Source of the DNA: Bacteroidales bacterium UBA1754
GTDB lineage: Bacteria > Bacteroidota > Bacteroidia > Bacteroidales > Paludibacteraceae
DNA length: 8,815 bases
NCBI GenBank assembly: GCA_002315615.1
Contig: DCHK01000045.1
Location: 1-8,815 of the forward strand
Direction: 5' to 3'
Shown here piece by piece: positions 1 to 5,569 of the stretch (position 1 is the stretch's first letter; each line of letters begins with the position of its first letter). Below the pieces are notes generated by a model. That model saw only the letters and a list, made by a program, of their open reading frames with translations. It was not told the origin of the DNA and did no database searches. The position numbers were made by a program, and so were the translations under genes.

Positions 1-887
1 GTCAACGTAGCAATGTCTTCGAGCATTTCTTTACGACGATCGCCAAAACCAGGAGCTTTTACAGAACATACTTTCAAACCACCACGCAAACGGTTAACAA
101 CCAAAGTTGCCAATGCTTCACCATCCATATCTTCTGCAATAATCAAAAGTGGACGACCGCTTTGAACTGTTGATTCAAGAACAGGAAGAATTTCTTTTAG
201 GTTAGAAATTTTCTTATCGTGAATCAAAATGTACGGATTATCCAACTCTGCCTCCATTTTTTCTGTATTAGTTACAAAATATGGAGAAAGATAACCACGG
301 TCGAATTGCATACCTTCAACTACATCTACTGTAGTATCAGTTCCTTTGGCTTCCTCAACAGTGATAACACCTTCTTTTTTAACTTTTGCCATTGCATCAG
401 CAATAAGTTTACCGATTTCGCTATCGTTGTTAGCAGAAATAGTTGCAACTTGTTCAATTTTGCTATCATCGTCGCCAACTTCTTGAGACTGACTTTTAAT
501 GCTTTCTACAACTTTTGCAACCGCTTTATCGATACCACGTTTCAAATCCATAGGATTTGCACCTGCAGCAACATTTTTCAAACCAACATTGATGATAGAT
601 TGTGCCAAGACAGTAGCAGTAGTAGTACCATCACCAGCATTGTCGCCAGTTTTTGAAGCAACTTCTTTCAACATTTGAGCGCCCATATTTTCTAATGGGT
701 CAGCCAATTCTATTTCTTTTGCTACAGACACACCATCTTTAGTGATATGTGGAGCACCAAATTTCTTTTCGATAATCACATTGCGACCTTTAGGGCCAAG
801 TGTTACTTTCACTGCATTTGCCAATTCGTCAACACCTTTTTTCAAGAGTTCACGGGCTTCTGTATCAAATTTAATTTCTTTTGCCAT
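1..887 (-). CDS. groL: Chaperonin GroEL (Hsp60), N-terminal part, cut by window edge
   Basis: ATP-driven cytosolic chaperonin that folds proteins inside a double ring capped by GroES. Translating from the ATG at 887-885 gives 295 full codons with no stop, beginning MAKEIKFDTEARELLKKG. The equatorial ATP site is intact: TLGPKGRNV at about 29-37, KDGVSVAKEIE at 50-60, and GDGTTTATV at 85-93, whose Asp86 matches the catalytic Asp87 of E. coli. The intermediate domain and much of the apical domain follow (YLSPYFVTN, then LRGGLKVCSVKAPGFGDRR near the edge). The family is about 545 residues long, so roughly 250 C-terminal residues lie beyond base 1. It is the third gene in the order groES, four-helix-bundle gene, groEL, with 70 nt before its start. 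Its ATG lies only 9 nt past a 7-bp repeat array. No CIRCE operator is visible. Identification is secure. Confidence 0.98.
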   Translation of the reverse strand, partial: MAKEIKFDTEARELLKKGVDELANAVKVTLGPKGRNVIIEKKFGAPHITKDGVSVAKEIELADPLENMGAQMLKEVASKTGDNAGDGTTTATVLAQSIINVGLKNVAAGANPMDLKRGIDKAVAKVVESIKSQSQEVGDDDSKIEQVATISANNDSEIGKLIADAMAKVKKEGVITVEEAKGTDTTVDVVEGMQFDRGYLSPYFVTNTEKMEAELDNPYILIHDKKISNLKEILPVLESTVQSGRPLLIIAEDMDGEALATLVVNRLRGGLKVCSVKAPGFGDRRKEMLEDIATL

Positions 888-896
888 GATTGTTAA

Positions 897-928
897 AATT
901 AGGAATGAGGAGTGAGGAATGAGGAATT
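897..928. repeat. 7-bp tandem array, left arm of inverted repeat
   Basis: After AATT (897-900) come four contiguous heptamers: AGGAATG, AGGAGTG, AGGAATG, AGGAATT. The array lies between the stop of the four-helix-bundle gene and the start of groEL. Read on the plus strand it matches the minus-strand reading of the array at 1327-1358 at 24 of 32 positions, in register, so the two bracket the gene as an imperfect inverted repeat. In the groESL transcript the arms could pair with 24 Watson-Crick pairs and 2 G-U pairs. The sequence is seen directly; the pairing and any role are inference. Confidence 0.85.
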
Positions 929-957
929 TTTAGTCCGTTCCCAAATCTTCATTCAAG

Positions 958-1329
958 TTAGTTATTCAATTTATTTTTAGTTGTTTTTGTTATACTACTC
1001 AATAATTTTTTCAATTCGGAACAATCTTCTTTGATTGATGCATATTCTTTTTGTTGTAAAAAATTAGTTTCATATAGAAGTTCAAGCCAATATTCCGTTT
1101 CGGCACATTCTTTAAATGCTATATACATTTTAGCCAAAAAATCTTTCTTTGAAAAACCACATTCAGCTTCTACAATATTAGCACCGATACTTGTTCCACT
1201 GCGCAATATTTGTTTTGACAACACTGTTTCACTCTTTGTGTCACGCAAATAAATATACAATTTAATAATTCTTATTGCAAAATTTTTGCTTTTATCGCGA
1301 ACAACACCTCCGTTTTCAGTTGTATCCAT
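958..1329 (-). CDS. Four-helix-bundle protein of the 23S rRNA intervening-sequence (S23/IVP) family
   Basis: A 123-residue, mostly helical protein. The family hallmark is clear: QILRSGTSIGANIVEAE at 40-56, SKKDFLAKMYIAFKE at 60-74, and ETEYWLELL at 77-85. Family members are about 110-130 residues, form four-helix bundles, and were first found inside intervening sequences of 23S rRNA genes; the Avd protein of diversity-generating retroelements is a relative. No biochemical role is established for the stand-alone members, so none is claimed. The gene lies in the same orientation between groES (31 nt upstream) and groEL (70 nt downstream), so it is probably co-transcribed with the chaperonins. 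It is enclosed by two 7-bp arrays in inverted orientation, and the upstream array runs into its start codon. The ORF is intact. Family assignment is firm; function is unknown. Confidence 0.93.
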   Translation of the reverse strand: MDTTENGGVVRDKSKNFAIRIIKLYIYLRDTKSETVLSKQILRSGTSIGANIVEAECGFSKKDFLAKMYIAFKECAETEYWLELLYETNFLQQKEYASIKEDCSELKKLLSSITKTTKNKLNN

Positions 1330-1358
1330 TCCTAACTTCTAACTCCTAACTACTAATT
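1327..1358. repeat. 7-bp tandem array, right arm of inverted repeat
   Basis: Read on the minus strand after AATT: AGTAGTT, AGGAGTT, AGAAGTT, AGGAATG. It fills the 31-nt gap between the groES stop codon and the four-helix-bundle gene, and its last heptamer includes that gene's ATG. It is the inverted partner of the array at 897-928. The short word AATTA also occurs in direct orientation at both outer edges (897-901 and 1355-1359), which could be chance or a trace of a target duplication. Confidence 0.85.
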
Positions 1359-1360
1359 AT

Positions 1361-1630
1361 TTATATAATTGCAAGAATATCTGATTGACGCATAATGAGG
1401 TATTTCTCACCATCGAGTTCAATTTCTGTTCCTGCATATTTCCCATAAAGAACTTGGTCGCCTTTCTTTACAACCATTTCTTCGTCTTTTGTACCGTTTC
1501 CGGTAGCAAGCACTTCGCCTTTCAAAGGTTTTTCTTTTGCCGAATCAGGAATGATAATTCCACTTGCTGTTTTTTCTTCAGCGCAGGCTGGTTTCACCAA
1601 AACTCTGTCTGCTAATGGTTTAATGTTCAT
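1361..1630 (-). CDS. groS: Co-chaperonin GroES (Hsp10)
   Basis: Heptameric lid that closes the GroEL folding chamber in the cytosol. The 89-residue protein has the normal length and family pattern: NIKPLADRVLVKP at 2-14, the mobile loop around EEKTASGIIIPDSAKEKP at 18-35 with the hydrophobic tripeptide III that docks on GroEL, then GEVLATGNG, GDQVLYGKYAGTEI and YLIMRQSDILAII at the C-terminus. The ATG at 1630-1628 is the only start that gives the standard N-terminus. It is the first gene of the groES, four-helix-bundle, groEL unit. It is separated from upstream panD by two hairpins, so it should have its own promoter between about 1631 and 1735, but no convincing TTTG/TAnnTTTG pair is visible there. 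Identification is secure. Confidence 0.98.
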   Translation of the reverse strand: MNIKPLADRVLVKPACAEEKTASGIIIPDSAKEKPLKGEVLATGNGTKDEEMVVKKGDQVLYGKYAGTEIELDGEKYLIMRQSDILAII

Positions 1631-1690
1631 AATGTTTTTGAATTTTTATTTAGTTAAACAATATTTTTCGAATTCGTATAATACACTATC

Positions 1691-1730
1691 AAAAAATATG
1701 CCAAAAGGACTTCAACGTTCTTTTGGCATA
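1691..1730 (-). terminator. Intrinsic terminator of the panC-panD transcript
   Basis: The arms 1697-1710 and 1717-1730 (outer part TATGCCAAAAG) pair over 14 positions with one mismatch around a 6-nt loop. Read on the minus strand the stem is followed by TTTTTT (1696-1691). It lies 43 nt after the panD stop codon and 61 nt before the groES start, so it should end panCD transcription and insulate groESL. Confidence 0.8.
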
Positions 1731-1736
1731 AATATG

Positions 1737-1756
1737 GTAATTTTTGCAAAAATTAC
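1737..1756. repeat. Perfect 20-bp palindrome
   Basis: The half-site GTAATTTTTG is followed directly by its exact reverse complement CAAAAATTAC. It lies between the two hairpins downstream of panD and upstream of groES, and shares three bases with the stem of the first hairpin. It could be a protein-binding site or part of the terminator structure; the sequence does not decide. Confidence 0.7.
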
Positions 1757-1772
1757 TGACATTTTGTCAGTA
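1748..1772 (-). terminator. Short hairpin directly after panD, possible first terminator
   Basis: The arms TACTGACA (1754-1761) and TGTCAGTA (1765-1772) pair perfectly over 8 bp around a 3-nt loop. On the minus strand the stem begins at the base right after the panD stop codon and is followed by A and then TTTTT. With the stronger hairpin at 1691-1730 it makes a tandem terminator. The stem is short, so its efficiency is uncertain. Confidence 0.55.
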
Positions 1773-2123
1773 TTACAACAATTTATTTGTATTTGTGTCA
1801 GGGAAAATGATTTTTGGCTTGAATATTTTTGCCTCTTCAAAATCCATCATAGCGAATGCTGTAATAATAACAACATCGCCAGGTTGAACCTTACGCGCAG
1901 CCGCTCCGTTCAAACAAAGTTGACCAGAACCCCGTTCACCTTCAATGACATAAGTTTCAAAACGCTCGCCGTTGTTATTGTTCACAACAGAAACTTTTTC
2001 GTTTGGCAAAATATTCGCTGCATCCATCAAATCGCGATCGATAGTGATGCTTCCAATATAATTCAAATTTGCCTCGGTAACTTTGGCACGATGAATTTTC
2101 GATTTTAAAACTTCAATATACAT
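1773..2123 (-). CDS. panD: Aspartate 1-decarboxylase precursor (pyruvoyl enzyme)
   Basis: Converts L-aspartate to beta-alanine and CO2, supplying one half of pantothenate on the way to coenzyme A. The 116-residue zymogen shows the self-cleavage site Gly24-Ser25 in YIGSITID; Ser25 becomes the pyruvoyl cofactor of the alpha chain, and residues 1-24 become the beta chain. Conserved active-site positions match the family: Lys9, His11, Tyr22, Arg54 and Tyr58 in ERFETY, and Asn72 in LNGAAAR. Length is normal. The gene follows panC by 48 nt in the same direction, a gap filled mostly with a 7-bp array, and is followed by two hairpins. Its product feeds directly into the reaction of its neighbour PanC. 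Identification is secure. Confidence 0.97.
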   Translation of the reverse strand: MYIEVLKSKIHRAKVTEANLNYIGSITIDRDLMDAANILPNEKVSVVNNNNGERFETYVIEGERGSGQLCLNGAAARKVQPGDVVIITAFAMMDFEEAKIFKPKIIFPDTNTNKLL

Positions 2124-2124
2124 T

Positions 2125-2159
2125 AGTTAAAAGTTAAAAGTGAATAGCAAAGAGTAAAA
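2125..2159. repeat. 7-bp tandem array between panC and panD
   Basis: Five consecutive degenerate heptamers on the plus strand, each starting with AG: AGTTAAA, AGTTAAA, AGTGAAT, AGCAAAG, AGTAAAA. The array begins one base before the panD start codon (in plus coordinates, just right of it) and occupies most of the 48-nt gap. It has the same period and AG phase as the arrays flanking the four-helix-bundle gene, but it is single, with no inverted partner nearby. Confidence 0.7.
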
Positions 2160-2171
2160 TCACTTCAATTT

Positions 2172-3017
2172 CTATTCTTGTTTTTTATAAGTAATATTGT
2201 CAATCAGACGAACAGGTCTGACACCACAATACACTGTAATACAACCAACTACATAATCTGCATCGCTCCAATTTTCGATGCTTTGCAAAGTGTAGCCATC
2301 CACTATTTCAAAATATTCTACATCAAGAATCGGTTCTGCATTGATAGTATCTACCACCCATTGTTTAACGTCAGCCACCGATTTTGATTTTGCAAAGTTA
2401 ACACTTTCAAATAAAGTTTTCGATATTAAAACCGCTTTTTCTTTTTCGCCGTCTGTAAGCAATGTGTTTCTGCTACTTTTTGCTAAACCAGATTGCTCGC
2501 GAACGATAGGACAAGAAACGATTTCTATGTCGTAATTCAATTGTTTCACCATACTGCGGATAATGGCAATTTGTTGAAAATCTTTTTCGCCGAAATATGC
2601 TTTTTGTGGAGCGACAATATCAAACAAACGACTCACCACTTGCGATACGCCATTGAAATGACCAGGACGGCGAGGACCTTCCATCACATTGCCAATCTCG
2701 CCAAAATCGAAAACGCGCGTATCTTCTTCGGGATACATTTCTTCGACAGAAGGCAAAAAAGCAGCATCGCATCCATTTGCACGAAGCAAAGCCAAATCAG
2801 CCTCTTCGGTACGAGGATAGTTTTTCAAATCGTTTTTATCGTTAAATTGTGTAGGATTTACAAATACACTCACCACACAAATCTCATTTTCTGATGCACA
2901 TCGCTTGATGAGCGACAAATGCCCTTCGTGCAACGCTCCCATAGTAGGAACAAAACCGATATTTTTTTTGTCGGCAAGAAACGCCTTCAAATCGTTTTTT
3001 CTTCTAAATACTTCCAT
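2172..3017 (-). CDS. panC: Pantothenate synthetase (pantoate--beta-alanine ligase)
   Basis: Joins pantoate and beta-alanine, using ATP through a pantoyl-adenylate, to make pantothenate, the vitamin B5 precursor of coenzyme A, in the cytosol. The 281-residue protein has the usual family length. Motifs of this HIGH-type nucleotidyltransferase are intact: PTMGALHEGHLSL at 24-36 with HEGH at 30-33, FVNPTQF at 52-58, RPGHFNGVSQVV at 117-128, GEKDFQQ at 143-149, and the KMSKS-like KSSRN at 180-184. The ATG at 3017-3015 is chosen. A start at 3074 is also open in frame, but the extra 19 residues are not family-like, and the promoter box at 3044-3051 lies inside that extension. It heads the panC-panD unit and is divergent from the GT5-like gene. 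Confidence 0.97.
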   Translation of the reverse strand: MEVFRRKNDLKAFLADKKNIGFVPTMGALHEGHLSLIKRCASENEICVVSVFVNPTQFNDKNDLKNYPRTEEADLALLRANGCDAAFLPSVEEMYPEEDTRVFDFGEIGNVMEGPRRPGHFNGVSQVVSRLFDIVAPQKAYFGEKDFQQIAIIRSMVKQLNYDIEIVSCPIVREQSGLAKSSRNTLLTDGEKEKAVLISKTLFESVNFAKSKSVADVKQWVVDTINAEPILDVEYFEIVDGYTLQSIENWSDADYVVGCITVYCGVRPVRLIDNITYKKQE

Positions 3018-3043
3018 CACTACCCTATTTTGAAAAAGTTTTG

Positions 3044-3075
3044 CAAAGGTGCTTCTTTTTCTAAAGAAAACCAAA
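3044..3075 (-). promoter_or_regulatory. Likely promoter of panC-panD
   Basis: Read on the minus strand, TTTG (3075-3072), 20 bases, then CACCTTTG (3051-3044). This fits the Bacteroidota housekeeping consensus TTTG and TAnnTTTG with one mismatch (C for the first T). It predicts a transcript start roughly 20 nt before the panC ATG at 3017. A small inverted repeat, TTTTCT-AA-AGAAAA (3057-3070), sits in the spacer. Confidence 0.65.
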
Positions 3076-3189
3076 AGAAATTGTATTTTTTATACGAAGT
3101 TTAGAATAGAGCAAACGCACATTTCTACACATTTTTCTCACATTTTCAAAATGTTACTGCAATTTGGCGAGAGAAAATACACACTGAAA

Positions 3190-3223
3190 TTTGCAATTTT
3201 CCAATATTTTTTTTATATCTTTG
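3190..3223 (+). promoter_or_regulatory. Likely promoter of the GT5-like gene
   Basis: TTTG at 3190-3193, 22 bases, then TATCTTTG at 3216-3223, an exact match to the Bacteroidota -7 box TAnnTTTG. The start codon at 3251 is 27 nt beyond the box, a normal leader. The A-rich stretch GTAAAAAAAG just before the ATG replaces a Shine-Dalgarno sequence, as is common in this phylum. Confidence 0.75.
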
Positions 3224-3250
3224 CAAATAAATTAAAAACGGTAAAAAAAG

Positions 3251-4066
3251 ATGAACGAACCATTGAAAGTTTTAATTGTTTCGCAAGAAATAACACCGTA
3301 TCTTCCAGAGAGCGAGATTTCTACACTTTCAAGAAATTTGCCACAGGCAATTCAAGAAAAAGGCAAAGAAATTAGAACTTTTATGCCGAGATACGGTTGT
3401 GTGAACGAACGACGCAACCAACTGCACGAGGTAATTCGTCTTTCGGGAATGAACATTATCATTAACGACACAGACCACCCTTTGATTATAAAAGTGGCTT
3501 CCATACAATCAATCCGTATGCAAGTTTACTTCATTGACAACGAAGAATTTTTCAGAAGAAAAGCAATTACAAAAGATGCAAGTGGCAAAGATTTTGACGA
3601 CAATGACGAACGTGCCATTTTCTTCGCTCGCGGCGTGATAGAAACTGTGAAAAAACTCCGTTGGGCACCAGACATTGTTCATTGCCACGGTTGGATGACC
3701 GCATTTATGCCTTTGTACATAAAAAAAGTTTACAACGAAGACCCGTTTTTCAAAAACTCAAAAGTCATTTATTCTGTATATGACGACGAGTTCAAAAACA
3801 CTTTCAAAAGCAACATAAGCGACAAAATTATTTTTGACAATTTATCTTTGAATGATTTGTCGGTTATTAACGGAAAAGTTGTAGATTTTACAGCGTTGTC
3901 GAAACTTGCAATAGAATATTCTGACGGCGTGATACAAGGTAGCGAGAATATAAATAATTATGTTTCAAAATTCGTTGCAGACAAAAACATTCCATTTCTC
4001 CCGTACCAAAACGCAGAAACGTACGCTGATGCCTACGACGATTTTTATAATAAAATTGCAAAATAA
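3251..4066 (+). CDS. Glycogen/starch-synthase-like protein, N-terminal GT5 domain only
   Basis: Resembles the N-terminal catalytic half of glycogen synthase (GT5, GlgA). The first strand KVLIVSQEITPYLP is at 6-19, FMPRYG at 44-49, DNDERAIFFARGVIE at 117-131, and VHCHGWMTAFMPLYIKK from 143, matching the GlgA pattern HxHDWxT except that Asp is Gly. The protein is 271 residues against about 475 for full GlgA, and the C-terminal GT-B half, which carries much of the ADP-glucose site, is absent. The N-terminal KTGGL motif that contacts ADP-glucose aligns with PESEI at 19-23. It may therefore not make glycogen and could be a regulatory or binding relative. From memory, short proteins annotated as glycogen/starch synthase sit next to panC in other Bacteroidales, so this is probably a conserved form rather than a fresh truncation. 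It ends at a strong terminator. Confidence 0.85.
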   Translation: MNEPLKVLIVSQEITPYLPESEISTLSRNLPQAIQEKGKEIRTFMPRYGCVNERRNQLHEVIRLSGMNIIINDTDHPLIIKVASIQSIRMQVYFIDNEEFFRRKAITKDASGKDFDDNDERAIFFARGVIETVKKLRWAPDIVHCHGWMTAFMPLYIKKVYNEDPFFKNSKVIYSVYDDEFKNTFKSNISDKIIFDNLSLNDLSVINGKVVDFTALSKLAIEYSDGVIQGSENINNYVSKFVADKNIPFLPYQNAETYADAYDDFYNKIAK

Positions 4067-4093
4067 TCGTTATTTATAACGTACAAACATTTT

Positions 4094-4133
4094 TTGACGA
4101 ATTTTGACCTTTGGTTAATTCGTCAATTTTTTT
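4094..4133 (+). terminator. Intrinsic terminator after the GT5-like gene
   Basis: A perfect 10-bp outer stem, TTGACGAATT (4094-4103) with AATTCGTCAA (4117-4126), is extended inside by GACC/GGTT after a 2-nt bulge, around a TTT loop, and is followed by seven T (4127-4133). It lies 28 nt after the GT5-like stop codon and ends 10 nt before the lipoprotein ATG, so the two plus-strand genes are probably not one simple operon. Confidence 0.82.
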
Positions 4134-4143
4134 GAAAACTTTT

Positions 4144-5490
4144 ATGAAGAAAATATTTTTTTACATACTTTCCGTTTTACTTTTTACAGCGTGCGAAGAC
4201 TCTGTTAATGGCGACATTGGTGCTTCGTTGCGTTCTGAAGAAGACAACATCAACTCGGCAGTCGATTCTTTTTTTGTTGATACAGAAACCATTCCCGTAG
4301 AAAGTGTTTATGCTGACAATAGTAATTTCATCATCGGAAATTACAGCAACGAAAAATTTGGTTCGGTTACAGGTTCGGTCGTTGCACAAGTGATTTATCC
4401 TTCTGCAAAAAAAATAAAAAGCACATACGTGGCAGACAGTTTGACACTTGACGTACACATCAGTAAGCACACAGGAAAAGAAGAAACAAATTTCATTGTT
4501 TATAAATTAAAAAAACTATTGGAATACCGAACAAAATACTTCACCAACATTTCGGCTGAAGAATATGTTGATTTTAATACTAAAATCGGCGAAAAAACGG
4601 TAAATTCTGATATGCTTGTATTATTGGACACGGCCATTTCGAAAAGCAAGGCATACACAGTTACTATTCCTTTGGAAAAAAGTTTGGCTGATGATTTTTT
4701 GAAAGATTTATCGATATACGAAAGCGAAAGTAAGTTTTTAGAATTCTTCAACGGATTTTATCTGCAAACCGATAACAAACAACAAATTTTTACGGTCGAT
4801 TCGATGGCAATCAATTTACATTACCACTTTACTCAAAGCGACACTATTGCTACTGGTACGCTAAAATTCCCAGCAAACAACGAAGTGCGCCAAGTGAACA
4901 AAATTGTAGCAGATGTAGAAAATGCCAAAAACAACAAAAAACCTACAGAAGAATACATTTTTTCACCTGCTGGAATGTTTACTGCCGTAACTATTCCTAC
5001 ACGAAAAATTATTGAAAAAGGTATTGGAAATAACAATAAATGTCTAATGTACAATTCGGTGATATTAAACATAGACAAAAACGACACCGACTACGACGAC
5101 GAAATCAGTGCTCCATCTACGCTCCTATTTGTACACGATAAAGATGTATATTCCTTCTTTTACGAAAAGAAATTGCCTGATGGTGAAGAATCTTTTTATT
5201 CTACCCTACTGAGCAATTCTACTACTGGTAAGAATTATTATAGATTGGACTTGACTTATTTCTTTCAAGTGAAAGCAGATTCAATTTCAAGTGGCAAAAA
5301 AGCGATTAAAGACATAGAAGAAACCGACACTTTCTATTTAGTACCATCACGTTTCACATATAGTGGCAGTAACTTATCACTTGTGCAAAACAGTTTCGCA
5401 GTTTCTGCTTTGAGTTTCAAAAACAGCAAAGACACCGATGCACCTTTATCTATTGTAACCACTTATAGCGAGTTTTACAAATACAAGTAA
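4144..5490 (+). CDS. DUF4270-type lipoprotein, function unknown
   Basis: A 448-residue precursor with a lipoprotein signal peptide: MKK, a hydrophobic core IFFYILSVLLF, then the lipobox FTAC with Cys17 as the lipidated residue, so it should be anchored in the envelope. The mature N-terminus EDSVNGDIGASL (18-29) and the segment FIIGNYSNEKFGSVTGSVVAQV from about 62 follow the pattern I associate with DUF4270 in Bacteroidota. The rest is rich in beta-type segments, with no transmembrane helix or catalytic motif. An in-frame ATG at 4111 is rejected because it lies within the terminator loop and would put 11 residues before the signal peptide. No good promoter is visible between the terminator and the ATG. 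The gene is convergent with infB. Family call is from memory of pattern and context; no function can be assigned. Confidence 0.82.
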   Translation: MKKIFFYILSVLLFTACEDSVNGDIGASLRSEEDNINSAVDSFFVDTETIPVESVYADNSNFIIGNYSNEKFGSVTGSVVAQVIYPSAKKIKSTYVADSLTLDVHISKHTGKEETNFIVYKLKKLLEYRTKYFTNISAEEYVDFNTKIGEKTVNSDMLVLLDTAISKSKAYTVTIPLEKSLADDFLKDLSIYESESKFLEFFNGFYLQTDNKQQIFTVDSMAINLHYHFTQSDTIATGTLKFPANNEVRQVNKIVADVENAKNNKKPTEEYIFSPAGMFTAVTIPTRKIIEKGIGNNNKCLMYNSVILNIDKNDTDYDDEISAPSTLLFVHDKDVYSFFYEKKLPDGEESFYSTLLSNSTTGKNYYRLDLTYFFQVKADSISSGKKAIKDIEETDTFYLVPSRFTYSGSNLSLVQNSFAVSALSFKNSKDTDAPLSIVTTYSEFYKYK

Positions 5491-5512
5491 TATTATTCAT
5501 TAAAGTCTATAC

Positions 5513-5549
5513 AAAAAGCGGTAGATTTCGACTGAAACCTACCGCTTTT
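5513..5549. terminator. Shared terminator between the lipoprotein gene and infB
   Basis: The arms AAAAGCGGTAG (5514-5524) and CTACCGCTTTT (5539-5549) pair perfectly over 11 bp and, past one mismatch (G-U in the minus-strand RNA), over TTTC/GAAA, leaving the tetraloop GACT. Tracts of A on the left and T on the right allow it to act in both directions. It sits 22 nt after the lipoprotein stop and 20 nt after the infB stop of the converging gene. Confidence 0.8.
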
Positions 5550-5569
5550 CTCGTTATAATATTACTTTC

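Noticed and set aside
958..1329. Avd of a diversity-generating retroelement
   Set aside because: The protein belongs to the wider four-helix-bundle family that includes Avd, but there is no reverse transcriptase and no template/variable repeat pair in the window, and the context is groESL.
901..1356. CRISPR array
   Set aside because: The repeats are contiguous 7-bp units without spacers, and no cas gene is present.
1631..1700. CIRCE/HrcA operator or clear promoter upstream of groES
   Set aside because: No TTAGCACTC-type inverted repeat is present, and no TTTG/TAnnTTTG pair with acceptable spacing could be placed.
3018..3074. Longer PanC start at 3074 adding 19 residues
   Set aside because: The extension does not resemble PanC, the ATG at 3017 gives the standard N-terminus and length, and the likely -7 box (3044-3051) lies inside the extension.
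4103..4134. Promoter for the lipoprotein gene (TTTG, 20 bases, TTTTTTTG)
   Set aside because: The downstream box lacks the TA, is the T tract of the terminator, and would leave almost no leader before the ATG at 4144.
4111..4143. Longer lipoprotein start at 4111
   Set aside because: That codon lies in the loop of the terminator hairpin and would place 11 residues before an otherwise ideal lipoprotein signal peptide starting at 4144.
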